This document shows, piece by piece, positions 15,602 to 24,004 of a DNA stretch of 37,413 nucleotides. Position 1 is the stretch's first letter. The number at the start of each line of letters is the position of its first letter. Source of the stretch: Bacillota bacterium (lineage in GTDB: Bacteria > Bacillota > Clostridia > Oscillospirales > Oscillospiraceae); assembly GCA_022784505.1 (NCBI GenBank), contig JALFUQ010000076.1, forward strand, positions 1 through 37,413, given 5' to 3'. The position numbers were made by a program, and so were the translations under genes. Under the pieces are notes generated by a model, which was not told where the DNA came from, ran no database searches, and saw only the letters and a list, made by a program, of their open reading frames with translations.

Positions 15602-16739
15602 ATCCTCCCTGCTCAAGAACAATGCGGTGCAGTCGCTGCTGTGCTCGCTCATCTGCGTCGTGCTCGGCCTTCTCATCGGCTACATAGTCTTGCTGTTCAT
15701 AAACCCCAACGGCGCAGGCAAGGCGATCCTCGCAGTTATAAAGAACTTCTTCTTCTACCCCGAAGGCCCAGCAAGAGCCAAGTATTTCGGAGGCACACTC
15801 GTCAAGGCAGCGCCGCTTGTCATGTGCTCGCTGTCTATCCTGTTTGCATATAAGGTCGGCCTGTTCAACATCGGTGTCGCCGGTCAGTATGTCGCAGGTG
15901 CAGGCGCTTGCCTTTACGCCGGTCTTGCCTGGCAGTGTCCTTGGTATGTATGCCTCCTGCTCGCTGTCGCAGCAGGCGCTGTGTTCGGCGCATTCTCCGG
16001 TGTTTTGAAGGCCTACTGCAATGTCAACGAGGTCATTTCCGGCATCATGCTCAACTGGATCGGCCTTTACACGGTGAATATTCTGCTGACCAATGTCAAA
16101 GAGGACGCAAGCCCCTATACGAATAACCTTGCCAGCTTCAACTCCTCCGCCATTCTCCCCACGCTGGGCTTGGATAAGCTGTTCGGCAACAACCAGTATG
16201 TGACCATTGCCGTTCCGCTTGCGATCCTCGCCGCAATAGTCATTGCGGTAATTCTGGAAAAGACCAAGTTCGGCTATGAGCTCAAGGCAACCGGCAACAA
16301 CAAAAACGCCGCAAAATACTGCGGTATGAGAGAAAAGCAGAACATCATCGTCACGCTGATAATCGGCGGCGGACTTGCCGGTATGGGTGCTGCTCTGCTG
16401 TATCTGACGGGTATGGAGCAGTGGTCCTGCTCGCAGTCGTCGGTCCCCGGCATGGGCTTTAACGGCATCGCCGCAGCCTTCCTCGGCTGCCTCGATCCGC
16501 TCGGCTCGTTGCTGTCCTCGTTCTTCATCCAGCACATTACCAACGGCGGCGGCTATGTCGACAAGACGATGTACTGCTCGCAGATCTCCGATCTTATCTC
16601 TTCGATAATCATTTATCTCTGCGGCTTCGTTCTGTTCCTCAGGGAGTTTATCAATTCCCGCATCGCAAAGGCCGAGGAACGCAAGGCTGAGCTTGCAATC
16701 GGGAAAGAAGCCGAAAATGCAGTAGGAGGTGACGAGTAA
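15591..16739 (+). CDS. Nucleoside ABC importer permease 1 (BPD_transp_2)
   Basis: A 382-residue permease with about ten membrane spans. The first is at about 14-37, and the conserved core reads LFNIGVAGQY, NEVISGIMLNWIG, GYELKATGNNKNAAKYCGM and GLAGMGAALL. These belong to the branched-chain/nucleoside permease family PF02653. The ATG at 15591 lies inside the end of the ATPase gene, with GAGGTG four bases ahead. It ends one base into the start of the second permease (TAATG), so the three are translationally coupled. It likely forms a heterodimer with the next product. Confidence 0.93.
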   Translation: MKTKSSLLKNNAVQSLLCSLICVVLGLLIGYIVLLFINPNGAGKAILAVIKNFFFYPEGPARAKYFGGTLVKAAPLVMCSLSILFAYKVGLFNIGVAGQYVAGAGACLYAGLAWQCPWYVCLLLAVAAGAVFGAFSGVLKAYCNVNEVISGIMLNWIGLYTVNILLTNVKEDASPYTNNLASFNSSAILPTLGLDKLFGNNQYVTIAVPLAILAAIVIAVILEKTKFGYELKATGNNKNAAKYCGMREKQNIIVTLIIGGGLAGMGAALLYLTGMEQWSCSQSSVPGMGFNGIAAAFLGCLDPLGSLLSSFFIQHITNGGGYVDKTMYCSQISDLISSIIIYLCGFVLFLREFINSRIAKAEERKAELAIGKEAENAVGGDE

Positions 16740-17680
16740 TGTTATTGCTTATTCAGTATACTTTGATATTTGCATCCGTCCTCATCCTCGTCGCCCTCGG
16801 CGGCTGCATTTCCGAGCATTCGGGTGTCATCAACCTCGGTCTTGAGGGTATAATGGTCATCGGCGCACTGGGCGGCGCACTCATGATGAAGTACATGCCC
16901 GAGGGCGCTTCCCCGTTTGTGCTCATCGTCTGCACCGTTTTAATGGCTATCATCGCCGGCGTTGTGTACTCGTCGCTGCTTGCGGTAGCGTGCATAAACT
17001 TCAAGGCCGACCAGACCATCATAGGTACAGCGCTGAATATGCTCGGCGTTGCGGTGGCAACAGTCATCGTCAAGGCAATAAACACCGCAGAAAATCCCGA
17101 CAATGTCTCGTCCGAGATACAGTATATTGCTCAGAAGAAGGCATTTCTTGTGAACATCGGCAGCTTTGAGTTCAACTGGTTTATGCTGCTGGCACTCATT
17201 GCGCTGCTCCTCGTTGCGTTCATGCTCTACCGCACACGCTTCGGTCTGCGGCTCATGGCATGCGGCGAGCATCCGCAGGCGGCAGCCTCCGTCGGCATCG
17301 ATGTTTACAAGATGCGCTGGGCAGGCGTGCTGCTCTCCGGCGCACTCGGCGGTCTCGGCGGTCTTGTGTATATCACCGCAGGCGTCAGCCAGTGGAAATT
17401 TGAAGTCGGCGTTGCGGGCTTCGGCTTCCTCGCTTTGGCGGTCATGATATTCGGTCAGTGGAAGCCCAAGCACATCGCATGGGCAGCGCTCCTGTTCGGT
17501 CTGTTCCGTGCTCTGTCGAATGTCTACTCAGGCTTCGACTTCCTTGCGGCTATGAATATCCCGAGCGGCGTGTACAACATGATGCCTTACATTATCTCGC
17601 TTCTCGTCCTCGCCCTCACTTCGAAGAACTCCCGGGCTCCGAAGGCAGAAGGCATTCCCTACGAGAAAGGCATGCGCTGA
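16739..17680 (+). CDS. Nucleoside ABC importer permease 2 (BPD_transp_2)
   Basis: A 313-residue permease, shorter than its partner as is usual. Marks are SEHSGVINLGLEGIMVIGALGG near the N terminus, FKADQTIIGTALNMLGVA, FGLRLMACGEHPQAAASVGIDVYKMRW (the coupling loop to the ATPase) and GALGGLGGLVYI. It has about nine spans. It closes the operon and is followed by a strong terminator. Confidence 0.93.
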   Translation: MLLLIQYTLIFASVLILVALGGCISEHSGVINLGLEGIMVIGALGGALMMKYMPEGASPFVLIVCTVLMAIIAGVVYSSLLAVACINFKADQTIIGTALNMLGVAVATVIVKAINTAENPDNVSSEIQYIAQKKAFLVNIGSFEFNWFMLLALIALLLVAFMLYRTRFGLRLMACGEHPQAAASVGIDVYKMRWAGVLLSGALGGLGGLVYITAGVSQWKFEVGVAGFGFLALAVMIFGQWKPKHIAWAALLFGLFRALSNVYSGFDFLAAMNIPSGVYNMMPYIISLLVLALTSKNSRAPKAEGIPYEKGMR

Positions 17681-17697
17681 ATTTAATATCTTAATAA

Positions 17698-17735
17698 CAG
17701 AAAGCTTCCGATTTCAAAATCGGAAGCTTTTTTCA
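17698..17735. terminator. Bidirectional terminator between nucleoside transporter and SMP gene
   Basis: A 14-base perfect inverted repeat starting AAAGCTTCCGATTT and a T-run. It serves the converging plus-strand importer operon and the minus-strand recJ-rel operon, whose last stop codon is directly adjacent at 17736. Confidence 0.92.
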
Positions 17736-18185
17736 TTATATGAGCGAGCCTGCGGAGATGACGCCGTAGGTGACTAATAATACTATCAGGCCGGCGACGG
17801 CAACGCCCATGGCGATGGCCGGAAGTGCCCTTTTTAGGCGCATATCCAAAAGCGAGGCGACCAGCGCGCCCGTCCACGCGCCCGTGCCCGGAAGCGGTAT
17901 CGCAACGAGGATAAAAAGTCCCCAAAAGCTATACTTCTGCACCTTTTGCGCACCCTTTGAGCCCTTATTTTCAAGCCATGCGGTGAGCTTAACGAGCATA
18001 TTGTGCTTTTTGAGCCACTCGATGACCTTGCGGGTCAGCAGTATCAAAATGGGTATCGGCAGCATATTGCCGACAAAGCCGACGGCAAAAGCAAGCCACG
18101 GGTCGAGCCCCGATGCCACACCCACGGGTATTGCACCCCGTATCTCGAGTATTGGAAGCATTGCGGTGACTAGTGTTTTCAGCAT
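17736..18185 (-). CDS. Small multidrug export-like membrane protein (COG2426/SMP)
   Basis: A 149-residue membrane protein with four or so spans. The stretch PILEIRGAIPVGVASGLDPW at the start, GNMLPIPILILLTRKV and AIPLPGTGAWTGALVASLL in the middle are typical of the small multidrug export protein family (PF06695), which is distantly DedA-like. The actual transport function of this family is poorly established. It is the last gene of the recJ-rel operon, 16 bases after the MBL gene. Confidence 0.85.
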   Translation of the reverse strand: MLKTLVTAMLPILEIRGAIPVGVASGLDPWLAFAVGFVGNMLPIPILILLTRKVIEWLKKHNMLVKLTAWLENKGSKGAQKVQKYSFWGLFILVAIPLPGTGAWTGALVASLLDMRLKRALPAIAMGVAVAGLIVLLVTYGVISAGSLI

Positions 18186-18201
18186 AGTTCACTCCGTGGT
18201 T

Positions 18202-18816
18202 TTAAAATTTCGCCATCGCCTCACGGCAATAGTGGTTAAAGCGGCGCTCCCGCTCCAAGGTGGAGCTGTCCATGTGGCCGGGATAGACCTCGTAGTCGCC
18301 CGGGAGAGCGCACAGTCGCTTGAGCGATGCCATCTCCATGCGCATGCTACCGCCGGGCAGGTCAGTTCTGCCGCAGCTTCCTCTGAACAGCGTGTCGCCC
18401 GTGAACAGCGCATTGCCGCAGATAAGGCACACGCCGCCCGGGGTGTGCCCCGGGGTCGCAATCACCTTGAACTCAAACCCTGCCGCGGTAATGACATCGC
18501 CCTCGTCGTAATACTTGCCGCCCTCGGGCATCTTGAACTTCATGCCGCTCATGCCGGGCTCGTAGCCCTCGTCACGGGGGTTAATGTACATTTCGCAGCC
18601 GGTCTGCTCCATGATCTCCTTGACCGCGCCCACATGGTCATAGTGACCGTGGGTGAGCAGGATGGCGCAGCACTTGAGCTTGTTTTCCTCAATGTAATCC
18701 AAAATGGTGTTGCTCTCGTCGCCCGGGTCGATGACAACGCACTCAAGGCGCTGCTCGTTGACGACGACATAGCAGTTTGTTTCAAGCTGGCCTACCGGCA
18801 GTGTTTTTATATTCAT
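18202..18816 (-). CDS. MBL-fold metallohydrolase, glyoxalase II-like
   Basis: A 204-residue metallo-beta-lactamase fold hydrolase. Metal ligands are seen in LTHGHYDHVG (the HxHxDH motif), TPGHTPGGVC, FTGDTLFRGSCGRTDL (bridging aspartate) and YPGHMD. The length suits the short glyoxalase II/YcbL-like group rather than full hydroxyacylglutathione hydrolase. The substrate is unknown. I choose the ATG at 18816, which has GGGAGC seven bases ahead; it overlaps the dtd stop region slightly, so coupling is likely. Confidence 0.88.
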   Translation of the reverse strand: MNIKTLPVGQLETNCYVVVNEQRLECVVIDPGDESNTILDYIEENKLKCCAILLTHGHYDHVGAVKEIMEQTGCEMYINPRDEGYEPGMSGMKFKMPEGGKYYDEGDVITAAGFEFKVIATPGHTPGGVCLICGNALFTGDTLFRGSCGRTDLPGGSMRMEMASLKRLCALPGDYEVYPGHMDSSTLERERRFNHYCREAMAKF

Positions 18817-18818
18817 GC

Positions 18819-19262
18819 TCAAAGCTCCCTTGTGTCAAGAATTATAGTAACAGGTCCGTCGTTAACAGACTCCACCTTCATTTCCGCGCCGAACTCGCCC
18901 GTTCCGACCGTGAAGCCACGCTCACGGCACAGGGCTATGACCTTTTCGTACAGCGGTATTGCCTTTTCGGGTCTTGCCGCCTTGGAAAAGCCCGGGCGAC
19001 GTGACTTGCAGTCGGCAAAGAGCGTAAATTGGCTTATGATAAGCAGCTGCGCCCCAGCATCCGAGGGGTTCACATTCATTTTTCCGGCCTCGTCCTCGAA
19101 AATTCTAAGGCCGCATATCTTATCGGCTATCTTCTCGGCCTGCGCCTCGGTATCGTCCTCGTGGACGCCCAGCAGGATGAGAAAGCCCTTGCCGATACTG
19201 TCCTTTACCTTGCCGCCTATCGAGACGGACGCACTGTCAACTCTCGTTAAAACTGCTCTCAT
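18819..19262 (-). CDS. dtd: D-aminoacyl-tRNA deacylase
   Basis: A 147-residue homodimeric enzyme that removes D-amino acids from mischarged tRNA. The active-site stretches are SQFTLFADC (where many members have SQFTLYAD) and NDGPVTIILDT, the cross-subunit GP-motif. It starts MRAVLTRVDSASVSI, a family standard. The ATG overlaps the rel stop by four bases. Neighbouring rel and dtd is a common arrangement in Firmicutes. Confidence 0.95.
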   Translation of the reverse strand: MRAVLTRVDSASVSIGGKVKDSIGKGFLILLGVHEDDTEAQAEKIADKICGLRIFEDEAGKMNVNPSDAGAQLLIISQFTLFADCKSRRPGFSKAARPEKAIPLYEKVIALCRERGFTVGTGEFGAEMKVESVNDGPVTIILDTREL

Positions 19263-21508
19263 CGTTTACCTCCGTTTCTGTTGACCTCGACCACTCCGCT
19301 GATGCACTGGAGCCTGTTGATGACTGTTTTGAGCTCATCCAGCCCCTTGGTCTCAAGCGTAATGACAACGATGCTCTTGTCGCCCGTGTCACGGGCATTT
19401 ATTGAGCGCACCTTGGTGTTGAGCGCATTCATGACGGTGGCGATATCCATAACGAGGCCGCCGCGCTCGCGCGAGACCACGGTGAGCGTTGTCGTGTACG
19501 ACTCATGTATCTCGTCAGCCCAGCTGACATTGAGCCAGCGCCCCTCGTCCTCGGGACGTTCGGCGCGCCGCCGCGCGTTTTCGCAGTCGGTGCGATGTAT
19601 CGACACGCCCTGACCACGGGTTATATAGCCGATTATATCGTCGCCCGGGACGGGCGTACAGCAGCGCGAGAACTTGATAAGGCAATTATCAAGACCCTCG
19701 ACTAAAACGCCGTGCACGGGCTTTATCGCCTTTTTCGCCATCTGCTCGCGCCGCTCGGCAGCCTCTGTGACCTTGTCGAGCACAGTGCGCTTGTCCACGG
19801 CGTGCTGCTGGCGGGCAAGCTCGTCCTTTATGCGGTTGACCGCCCTTGTGGCCGCCATGCCGCCGTAGCCGATGGCGGCGTACATCTCGTCGAGCGAGGT
19901 GTACGACACCTTTTTAAGAAGCTGCGGCAGGATATCCTCGCCGGTGATATCGTCCATGCACAAGCCCTTGTTGCGAAGCTCTGCTTCGAACATTTCCTTT
20001 CCTCGGGCGATGTTCTCCTCCCGGCGCTCTTTCTTGAACCACTGTTTTATCTTCGTTCGCGCAGAGCCGCTTTTTGCGATGTTCAGCCAATCACGGCTCG
20101 GCCCGGGGGCGTTTTTCGCCGTGCGCACCTCGACGATATCGCCGTTTTGCAGCACATGGTCAAAAGTCACGATGCGGCCGTTTACCGATGCGCCGACCAT
20201 GCTGTTGCCGACGGCGGAGTGGATAGAATACGCAAAATCTATAGGCGTTGCGCCGGCGGGTAGGTTTATGACATCGCCCTTGGGTGAGAACACGAAAACC
20301 TCGTCGGCAAACATGTCTATCTTGAGATTGTGGAAAAAGTCCGTTGCATCGGACTCCTGCTGGCTTTCCAGCAGCCTGCGCACCCAGGCGAATTTCTCCT
20401 CGTCGCCGGTCTTTACGCCGCTGTCGCCTATCTTATACTTCCAGTGCGCAGCGATGCCGTATTCGGCGGTTCGGTGCATCTCCCAAGTCCTTATCTGCAC
20501 CTCGAACGGGATGCCCTGCGAGCCGATGACGGTCGTGTGCACACTCTGGTACATGTTGGGCTTTGGCGTTGAGATGTAGTCCTTGAATCTGCCCGGGACG
20601 GGCTTGAACATATCGTGGATAATGCCAAGCACATTGTAGCAATCGGGTATGGTGTCCACGATGACGCGGAAGGCGCACAGGTCAAAAATCCCGTTTATAT
20701 CGAGCTTTTGGGCATACATTTTGCGGTAAATGCTGTAGATATGCTTAATGCGGCTGTAGACCGATGCGTGCATCCCATCTTCTTCGAGGCGGCGCTTTAT
20801 CTGTCCCTCAACATCGTTCATGAATGCTTCGAGGGTCGGCATGCGCTCTTGAAGGGTCTGCATTATCTCGTTGTATCCCGTGGGGTCAAGGTACATGAGT
20901 GCCAGGTCCTCAAGCTCCCACTTGGCCTTCTGCATACCCAAGCGGTGCGCAATGGGAGCGTAGATCTCCATCGTCTCAAGCGACTTTATGCGCTGTTTTT
21001 CCTCGGTCTGATATGCCATGGTGCGCATATTGTGCAGACGGTCGGCGATCTTGATGAGGATAACGCGGATATCCTTCGCCATCGCCATCAGCATCTTGCG
21101 CAGGTTTTCCATCTGCTCGTCTTCCTTGCTGGTGTACTGCACGCGCGTAAGCTTCGTGACACCCTCGACGATGTTCGCGACCGGTTCTCCGAACTGGCGG
21201 GCGATATCGTGGTGCGTAAGCTGCGTGTCCTCTATGACATCATGCAGGAGCGCCGCGACGATGGAGTCCTCGTCAAGACCCATGTCCACCGAGATATCCG
21301 CCGCCGCCACGCAATGCGTCACATACGGTGAGCCGTCCCTGCGCAGCTGGCCGGAGTGGGCAAGGCGCGCCATGTCGTAGGCCGCGCGGATCCTTCCCAT
21401 GTCCATCTCAACGCCGCTGTTTTTGATTTTCTCCTCGAGTGCGGCAAACATCTTGTCCGGGTCGAGGGGCTGTCTGTTTAAATTTACGGAGCTTTTATCT
21501 GCATCCAT
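19259..21508 (-). CDS. rel: Bifunctional (p)ppGpp synthetase/hydrolase (RelA/SpoT)
   Basis: A 749-residue long RSH protein controlling the stringent response. The HD hydrolase domain (about 50-150) has YVTHCVAAA and LLHDVIEDT, so hydrolase activity looks intact. The synthetase domain (about 240-350) has GRFKDYISTPKPNMYQSVHTTV; the RFKD motif is the form found in bifunctional Rel rather than RelA. A TGS domain (about 405-465, VFSPKGDVINLPAGATPIDFAY) and a C-terminal ACT domain (about 675-749) follow. The start codon overlaps the recJ stop (TAATG). The ribosome site is weak, so it may depend on coupling. Confidence 0.95.
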   Translation of the reverse strand: MDADKSSVNLNRQPLDPDKMFAALEEKIKNSGVEMDMGRIRAAYDMARLAHSGQLRRDGSPYVTHCVAAADISVDMGLDEDSIVAALLHDVIEDTQLTHHDIARQFGEPVANIVEGVTKLTRVQYTSKEDEQMENLRKMLMAMAKDIRVILIKIADRLHNMRTMAYQTEEKQRIKSLETMEIYAPIAHRLGMQKAKWELEDLALMYLDPTGYNEIMQTLQERMPTLEAFMNDVEGQIKRRLEEDGMHASVYSRIKHIYSIYRKMYAQKLDINGIFDLCAFRVIVDTIPDCYNVLGIIHDMFKPVPGRFKDYISTPKPNMYQSVHTTVIGSQGIPFEVQIRTWEMHRTAEYGIAAHWKYKIGDSGVKTGDEEKFAWVRRLLESQQESDATDFFHNLKIDMFADEVFVFSPKGDVINLPAGATPIDFAYSIHSAVGNSMVGASVNGRIVTFDHVLQNGDIVEVRTAKNAPGPSRDWLNIAKSGSARTKIKQWFKKERREENIARGKEMFEAELRNKGLCMDDITGEDILPQLLKKVSYTSLDEMYAAIGYGGMAATRAVNRIKDELARQQHAVDKRTVLDKVTEAAERREQMAKKAIKPVHGVLVEGLDNCLIKFSRCCTPVPGDDIIGYITRGQGVSIHRTDCENARRRAERPEDEGRWLNVSWADEIHESYTTTLTVVSRERGGLVMDIATVMNALNTKVRSINARDTGDKSIVVITLETKGLDELKTVINRLQCISGVVEVNRNGGKR

Positions 21509-23529
21509 TATTTAAATCTCGCTTTCAAGCTTTTGATTATCGTTGAATCCTCTAAGTTGACCTTTGCGCAGCCGGAGACTATTCTTGCACCGAACACGCT
21601 GTCCGGCCGCAGCTTATGCAGAAGTCCCAGCTCGCAAAGCGCAAGCACGCATATGCAAAAGCGCTCCGGCTCAAGATTTCTCGGGCACTGGCGCAGTATG
21701 CCGTCGAGGTCTGCCGCCACCGCGCCTCCCGCGGCCTTCAGGCTACGCCACACACGCACGAATGCCTCACGGTCGGGGATAAACGCCACTGCCTCGCTCT
21801 CGGGGAGCTTTTTGCCCGCCTCCAGCATCATACGGCACAACGGTCTCGGATCGTGCCTGCGCACCGCCGTGACCTGAAGCTGAACGGAGCTTCTAAAGCG
21901 AAACTCGTTTATCTGCGGCGTGAAGGCAAGATCGATGCGATCGCCGACATTCACGCCAAGGTCGCTTTCCGTGTGCGAGAAGAACACGCATTCAAAGCCC
22001 ACTCCGCCGAAACTCACGCTCAGACGCAGGTGTCTGCCGCCGCCGATGGGGGTCACGCGGTCGAGCTTTGCGCTTTGAATGCACATGAGTGGCTTGGGAT
22101 TGCCGCTGCCATAGGGCTCGAGCTGCTCAAGCGAGCGTACACCGTCCATGTCGAGCGTCGATGGGTCGGTTATCTCGATATCACAATTCAGCGTCGGCAG
22201 CTCCTCGGGCTTGTTTTCCCGGTAGTAGCTGTCAAACGCCTCGCAGAATTTCTTCAGATTTTCACGGCGAATATTTAGTCCCGCCGCCAGTGCATGGCCG
22301 CCAAAGCCCTCAAGGTGCTCAGAGCAGGCCGACAGTGCGTCAAACAGGTTAAAGCCCGCATAGCTGCGGCACGAGCCCTTGCCCTTATCGCCATCGAGGC
22401 ATATCATGACCGTCGGCAGCGAATACTGTTCTGCGAGCTTGGATGCCGCAATACCGATAACGCCCTGATGCCAGTTCTCGCTGGCGAGGACTATCGGCGT
22501 TTCGGGTGCCGTGCCGGACATCATTTTAGATGCATCATCCCAGATATCCGTCTCCAGTGCCTGACGGCGGCGGTTTAATTCGCACAGCTCGTTGGCAAGT
22601 CTGGCGGCCTCGGCCTTGTCCTCGGTCATGAGAAGCTTCCCCGCTATTGATACGCAGCCGAGCCTGCCTGCGGCGTTGAGCCTCGGCGCGAGGGAAAAGC
22701 CGATGGTCGAGGACGATATTCTGCGATCCTCTGCGCCCGATTCGTGCAGAAGTGCCGCAATGCCCGGGCGCTTGGTGTTCTCGAGCATGGCAAGTCCCGT
22801 TCGCACGATGTAACGATTTTCGCCCGTGAGCGGCACGACATCGGCAACAGTGCCTATCGCGGCGAGATCGGCATACTCCTTGATGACCGTATCGCTTCTG
22901 CCCTCGACGGCGCACACGAGCTTGAGCGCAACGCCCACGCCGGCAAGATCCTTGTTCGGGTAGCGGCACTGCTCCTGCTTGGGATCGATGACCGCCACAG
23001 CATCAGGGATGGTCTGCTCGCGGCACTCGTGATGGTCGGTGATGATAAGGTCAACGCCTATCTCCTTGGCAAACTCCGCCTCTTTGGCGGCGGTGATGCC
23101 GCAGTCGACACTGATAATAAGGCTGACACCCTTATCCTTGAGAAGCTTGATCGCCCCCGTGTTCAGACCGTAGCCCTCCTCGATGCGGTCGGGGATGTAC
23201 GGGTGGCAGTCAACACCGCGGCTGCGCAGCCAATCTGTCAAAAGGCAAGTCGAGGTGATGCCGTCGACATCGTAGTCGCCGTAGACGGCAACTGTCTCAT
23301 GGGCAGACAGCGCAGTCCTTATCCTCTCGACGGCCTTGTCCATATCCTTCATGAGCATGGGGTCGCAGAGTGTTTCCGCCCCGCCATGCAGAAATTTTTC
23401 CGCCTCAGCCGCCGTGTTTATCCCACGCACATCAAGCATCGCCGCCAGCAGCGGGGTATACCCCGCCCTGCGCAATTCGCTGCCGGAGCTGCATCCTATC
23501 TTTGTAATCTTCCATTTACTGTAATTCAT
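21508..23529 (-). CDS. recJ: Single-stranded-DNA-specific exonuclease RecJ
   Basis: A 673-residue DHH-family 5'-3' exonuclease of recombination and mismatch repair. Motif I is VYGDYDVDGITS (about 82-93), the DHH motif is IITDHHE, and further core motifs are DPKQ and the DHHA1 GGHALAAGL. An OB-fold region follows (about 460-560), then a Firmicutes-type C-terminal extension. I place the start at ATG 23529, preceded only by a weak TTGGGA. The frame continues 22 codons upstream without a better site. It heads the operon recJ, rel, dtd, MBL hydrolase, SMP. Confidence 0.92.
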   Translation of the reverse strand: MNYSKWKITKIGCSSGSELRRAGYTPLLAAMLDVRGINTAAEAEKFLHGGAETLCDPMLMKDMDKAVERIRTALSAHETVAVYGDYDVDGITSTCLLTDWLRSRGVDCHPYIPDRIEEGYGLNTGAIKLLKDKGVSLIISVDCGITAAKEAEFAKEIGVDLIITDHHECREQTIPDAVAVIDPKQEQCRYPNKDLAGVGVALKLVCAVEGRSDTVIKEYADLAAIGTVADVVPLTGENRYIVRTGLAMLENTKRPGIAALLHESGAEDRRISSSTIGFSLAPRLNAAGRLGCVSIAGKLLMTEDKAEAARLANELCELNRRRQALETDIWDDASKMMSGTAPETPIVLASENWHQGVIGIAASKLAEQYSLPTVMICLDGDKGKGSCRSYAGFNLFDALSACSEHLEGFGGHALAAGLNIRRENLKKFCEAFDSYYRENKPEELPTLNCDIEITDPSTLDMDGVRSLEQLEPYGSGNPKPLMCIQSAKLDRVTPIGGGRHLRLSVSFGGVGFECVFFSHTESDLGVNVGDRIDLAFTPQINEFRFRSSVQLQVTAVRRHDPRPLCRMMLEAGKKLPESEAVAFIPDREAFVRVWRSLKAAGGAVAADLDGILRQCPRNLEPERFCICVLALCELGLLHKLRPDSVFGARIVSGCAKVNLEDSTIIKSLKARFK

Positions 23530-23622
23530 ATCCCAACACTTTTCAATATAAATATTATAATAGAATATGATATCAAAATTTGCCCTGATGTGCAAGGGCT
23601 ATCTATGGCTTAGTTAATAATA

Positions 23623-23651
23623 TTGACAGAATAGCAATGCAATGTTAAAAT
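23623..23651 (+). promoter_or_regulatory. Promoter of tRNA-Leu
   Basis: Perfect -35 TTGACA (23623-23628), 17 bases, -10 TAAAAT (23646-23651), 22 bases before the mature tRNA 5' end. Confidence 0.8.
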
Positions 23652-23673
23652 ATTGGTCTGTAAAAGCGAATAT

Positions 23674-23759
23674 GCCGGTGTGGTGGAATGGTAGACACGG
23701 CGGACTTAAAATCCTCTGATGCTTGCGTCGTGCCGGTTCGAGTCCGGCCACCGGCACCA
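23674..23759 (+). tRNA. tRNA-Leu, anticodon UAA, CCA encoded
   Basis: An 86-base class II tRNA. The acceptor stem GCCGGTG pairs with CACCGGC, the discriminator is A, and the CCA at 23757-23759 is genomic. The anticodon loop CTTAAAA gives UAA, and the long variable arm (GATGC/GCGTC) and the T arm GCCGG-TTCGAGT-CCGGC confirm leucine type. Oddity: in the anticodon stem GCGGA/TCCTC, pair 28:42 is C against T (bases 23701 and 23715), where a G at the second position would restore pairing. A terminator follows directly. Confidence 0.95.
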
Positions 23760-23794
23760 AAAACCCGTCCCCTTTTGGGGGACGGGTTTTGGCG
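23741..23794 (+). repeat. Direct repeat copy 1: tRNA-Leu 3' end plus terminator
   Basis: This copy lies in the intact tRNA gene. It starts at AGTCCGGCCACCGGCACCA of the T arm/acceptor and includes the whole terminator hairpin up to GGCG. It matches copy 2 with one substitution and one extra T in copy 2. Confidence 0.9.
23760..23790 (+). terminator. Terminator of tRNA-Leu
   Basis: Stem CCCGTCCCC/GGGGACGGG with a TTTTG-type loop, a flanking A-run and a short T-run, immediately after CCA. Confidence 0.88.
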
Positions 23795-23828
23795 TTGGTG
23801 GTCCATTACAAGAAACGGAGAAATCAAG

Positions 23829-23858
23829 GGCTCCCGTTGAAGCGTGCTTCAATGGGAG
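23829..23858. repeat. Inverted repeat in the segment between the two tRNA-end copies
   Basis: CTCCCGTTGAAGC is separated by two bases from GCTTCAATGGGAG, giving 13 pairs with a single G-T. A second, imperfect inverted repeat (around AATCGTAAT and ATTACGACT, 23867-23927) follows. No convincing coding region lies in this 139-base stretch. Confidence 0.6.
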
Positions 23859-23933
23859 AAGGAAGAAAAATCGTAATCGAGTCGGCGAAGCTGCCCGCAG
23901 TTTTGTCGGCTCTCATTACGACTTTTCTGACGT

Positions 23934-23988
23934 AGTCCGGCCACCGGCACCAAAAGCCCGTCCCCTTTTGGGGGACGGGTTTTTGGCG
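23934..23988 (+). repeat. Direct repeat copy 2: orphan tRNA-Leu 3' end plus terminator
   Basis: A 55-base near-identical copy of the tRNA-Leu 3' end and terminator, 193 bases downstream, with no tRNA body in front of it. The arrangement resembles an attachment-site duplication (attL/attR) or the stump of a deleted tandem tRNA gene. Confidence 0.88.
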
Positions 23989-24004
23989 CCGCGCTTTGTT
24001 TGAT

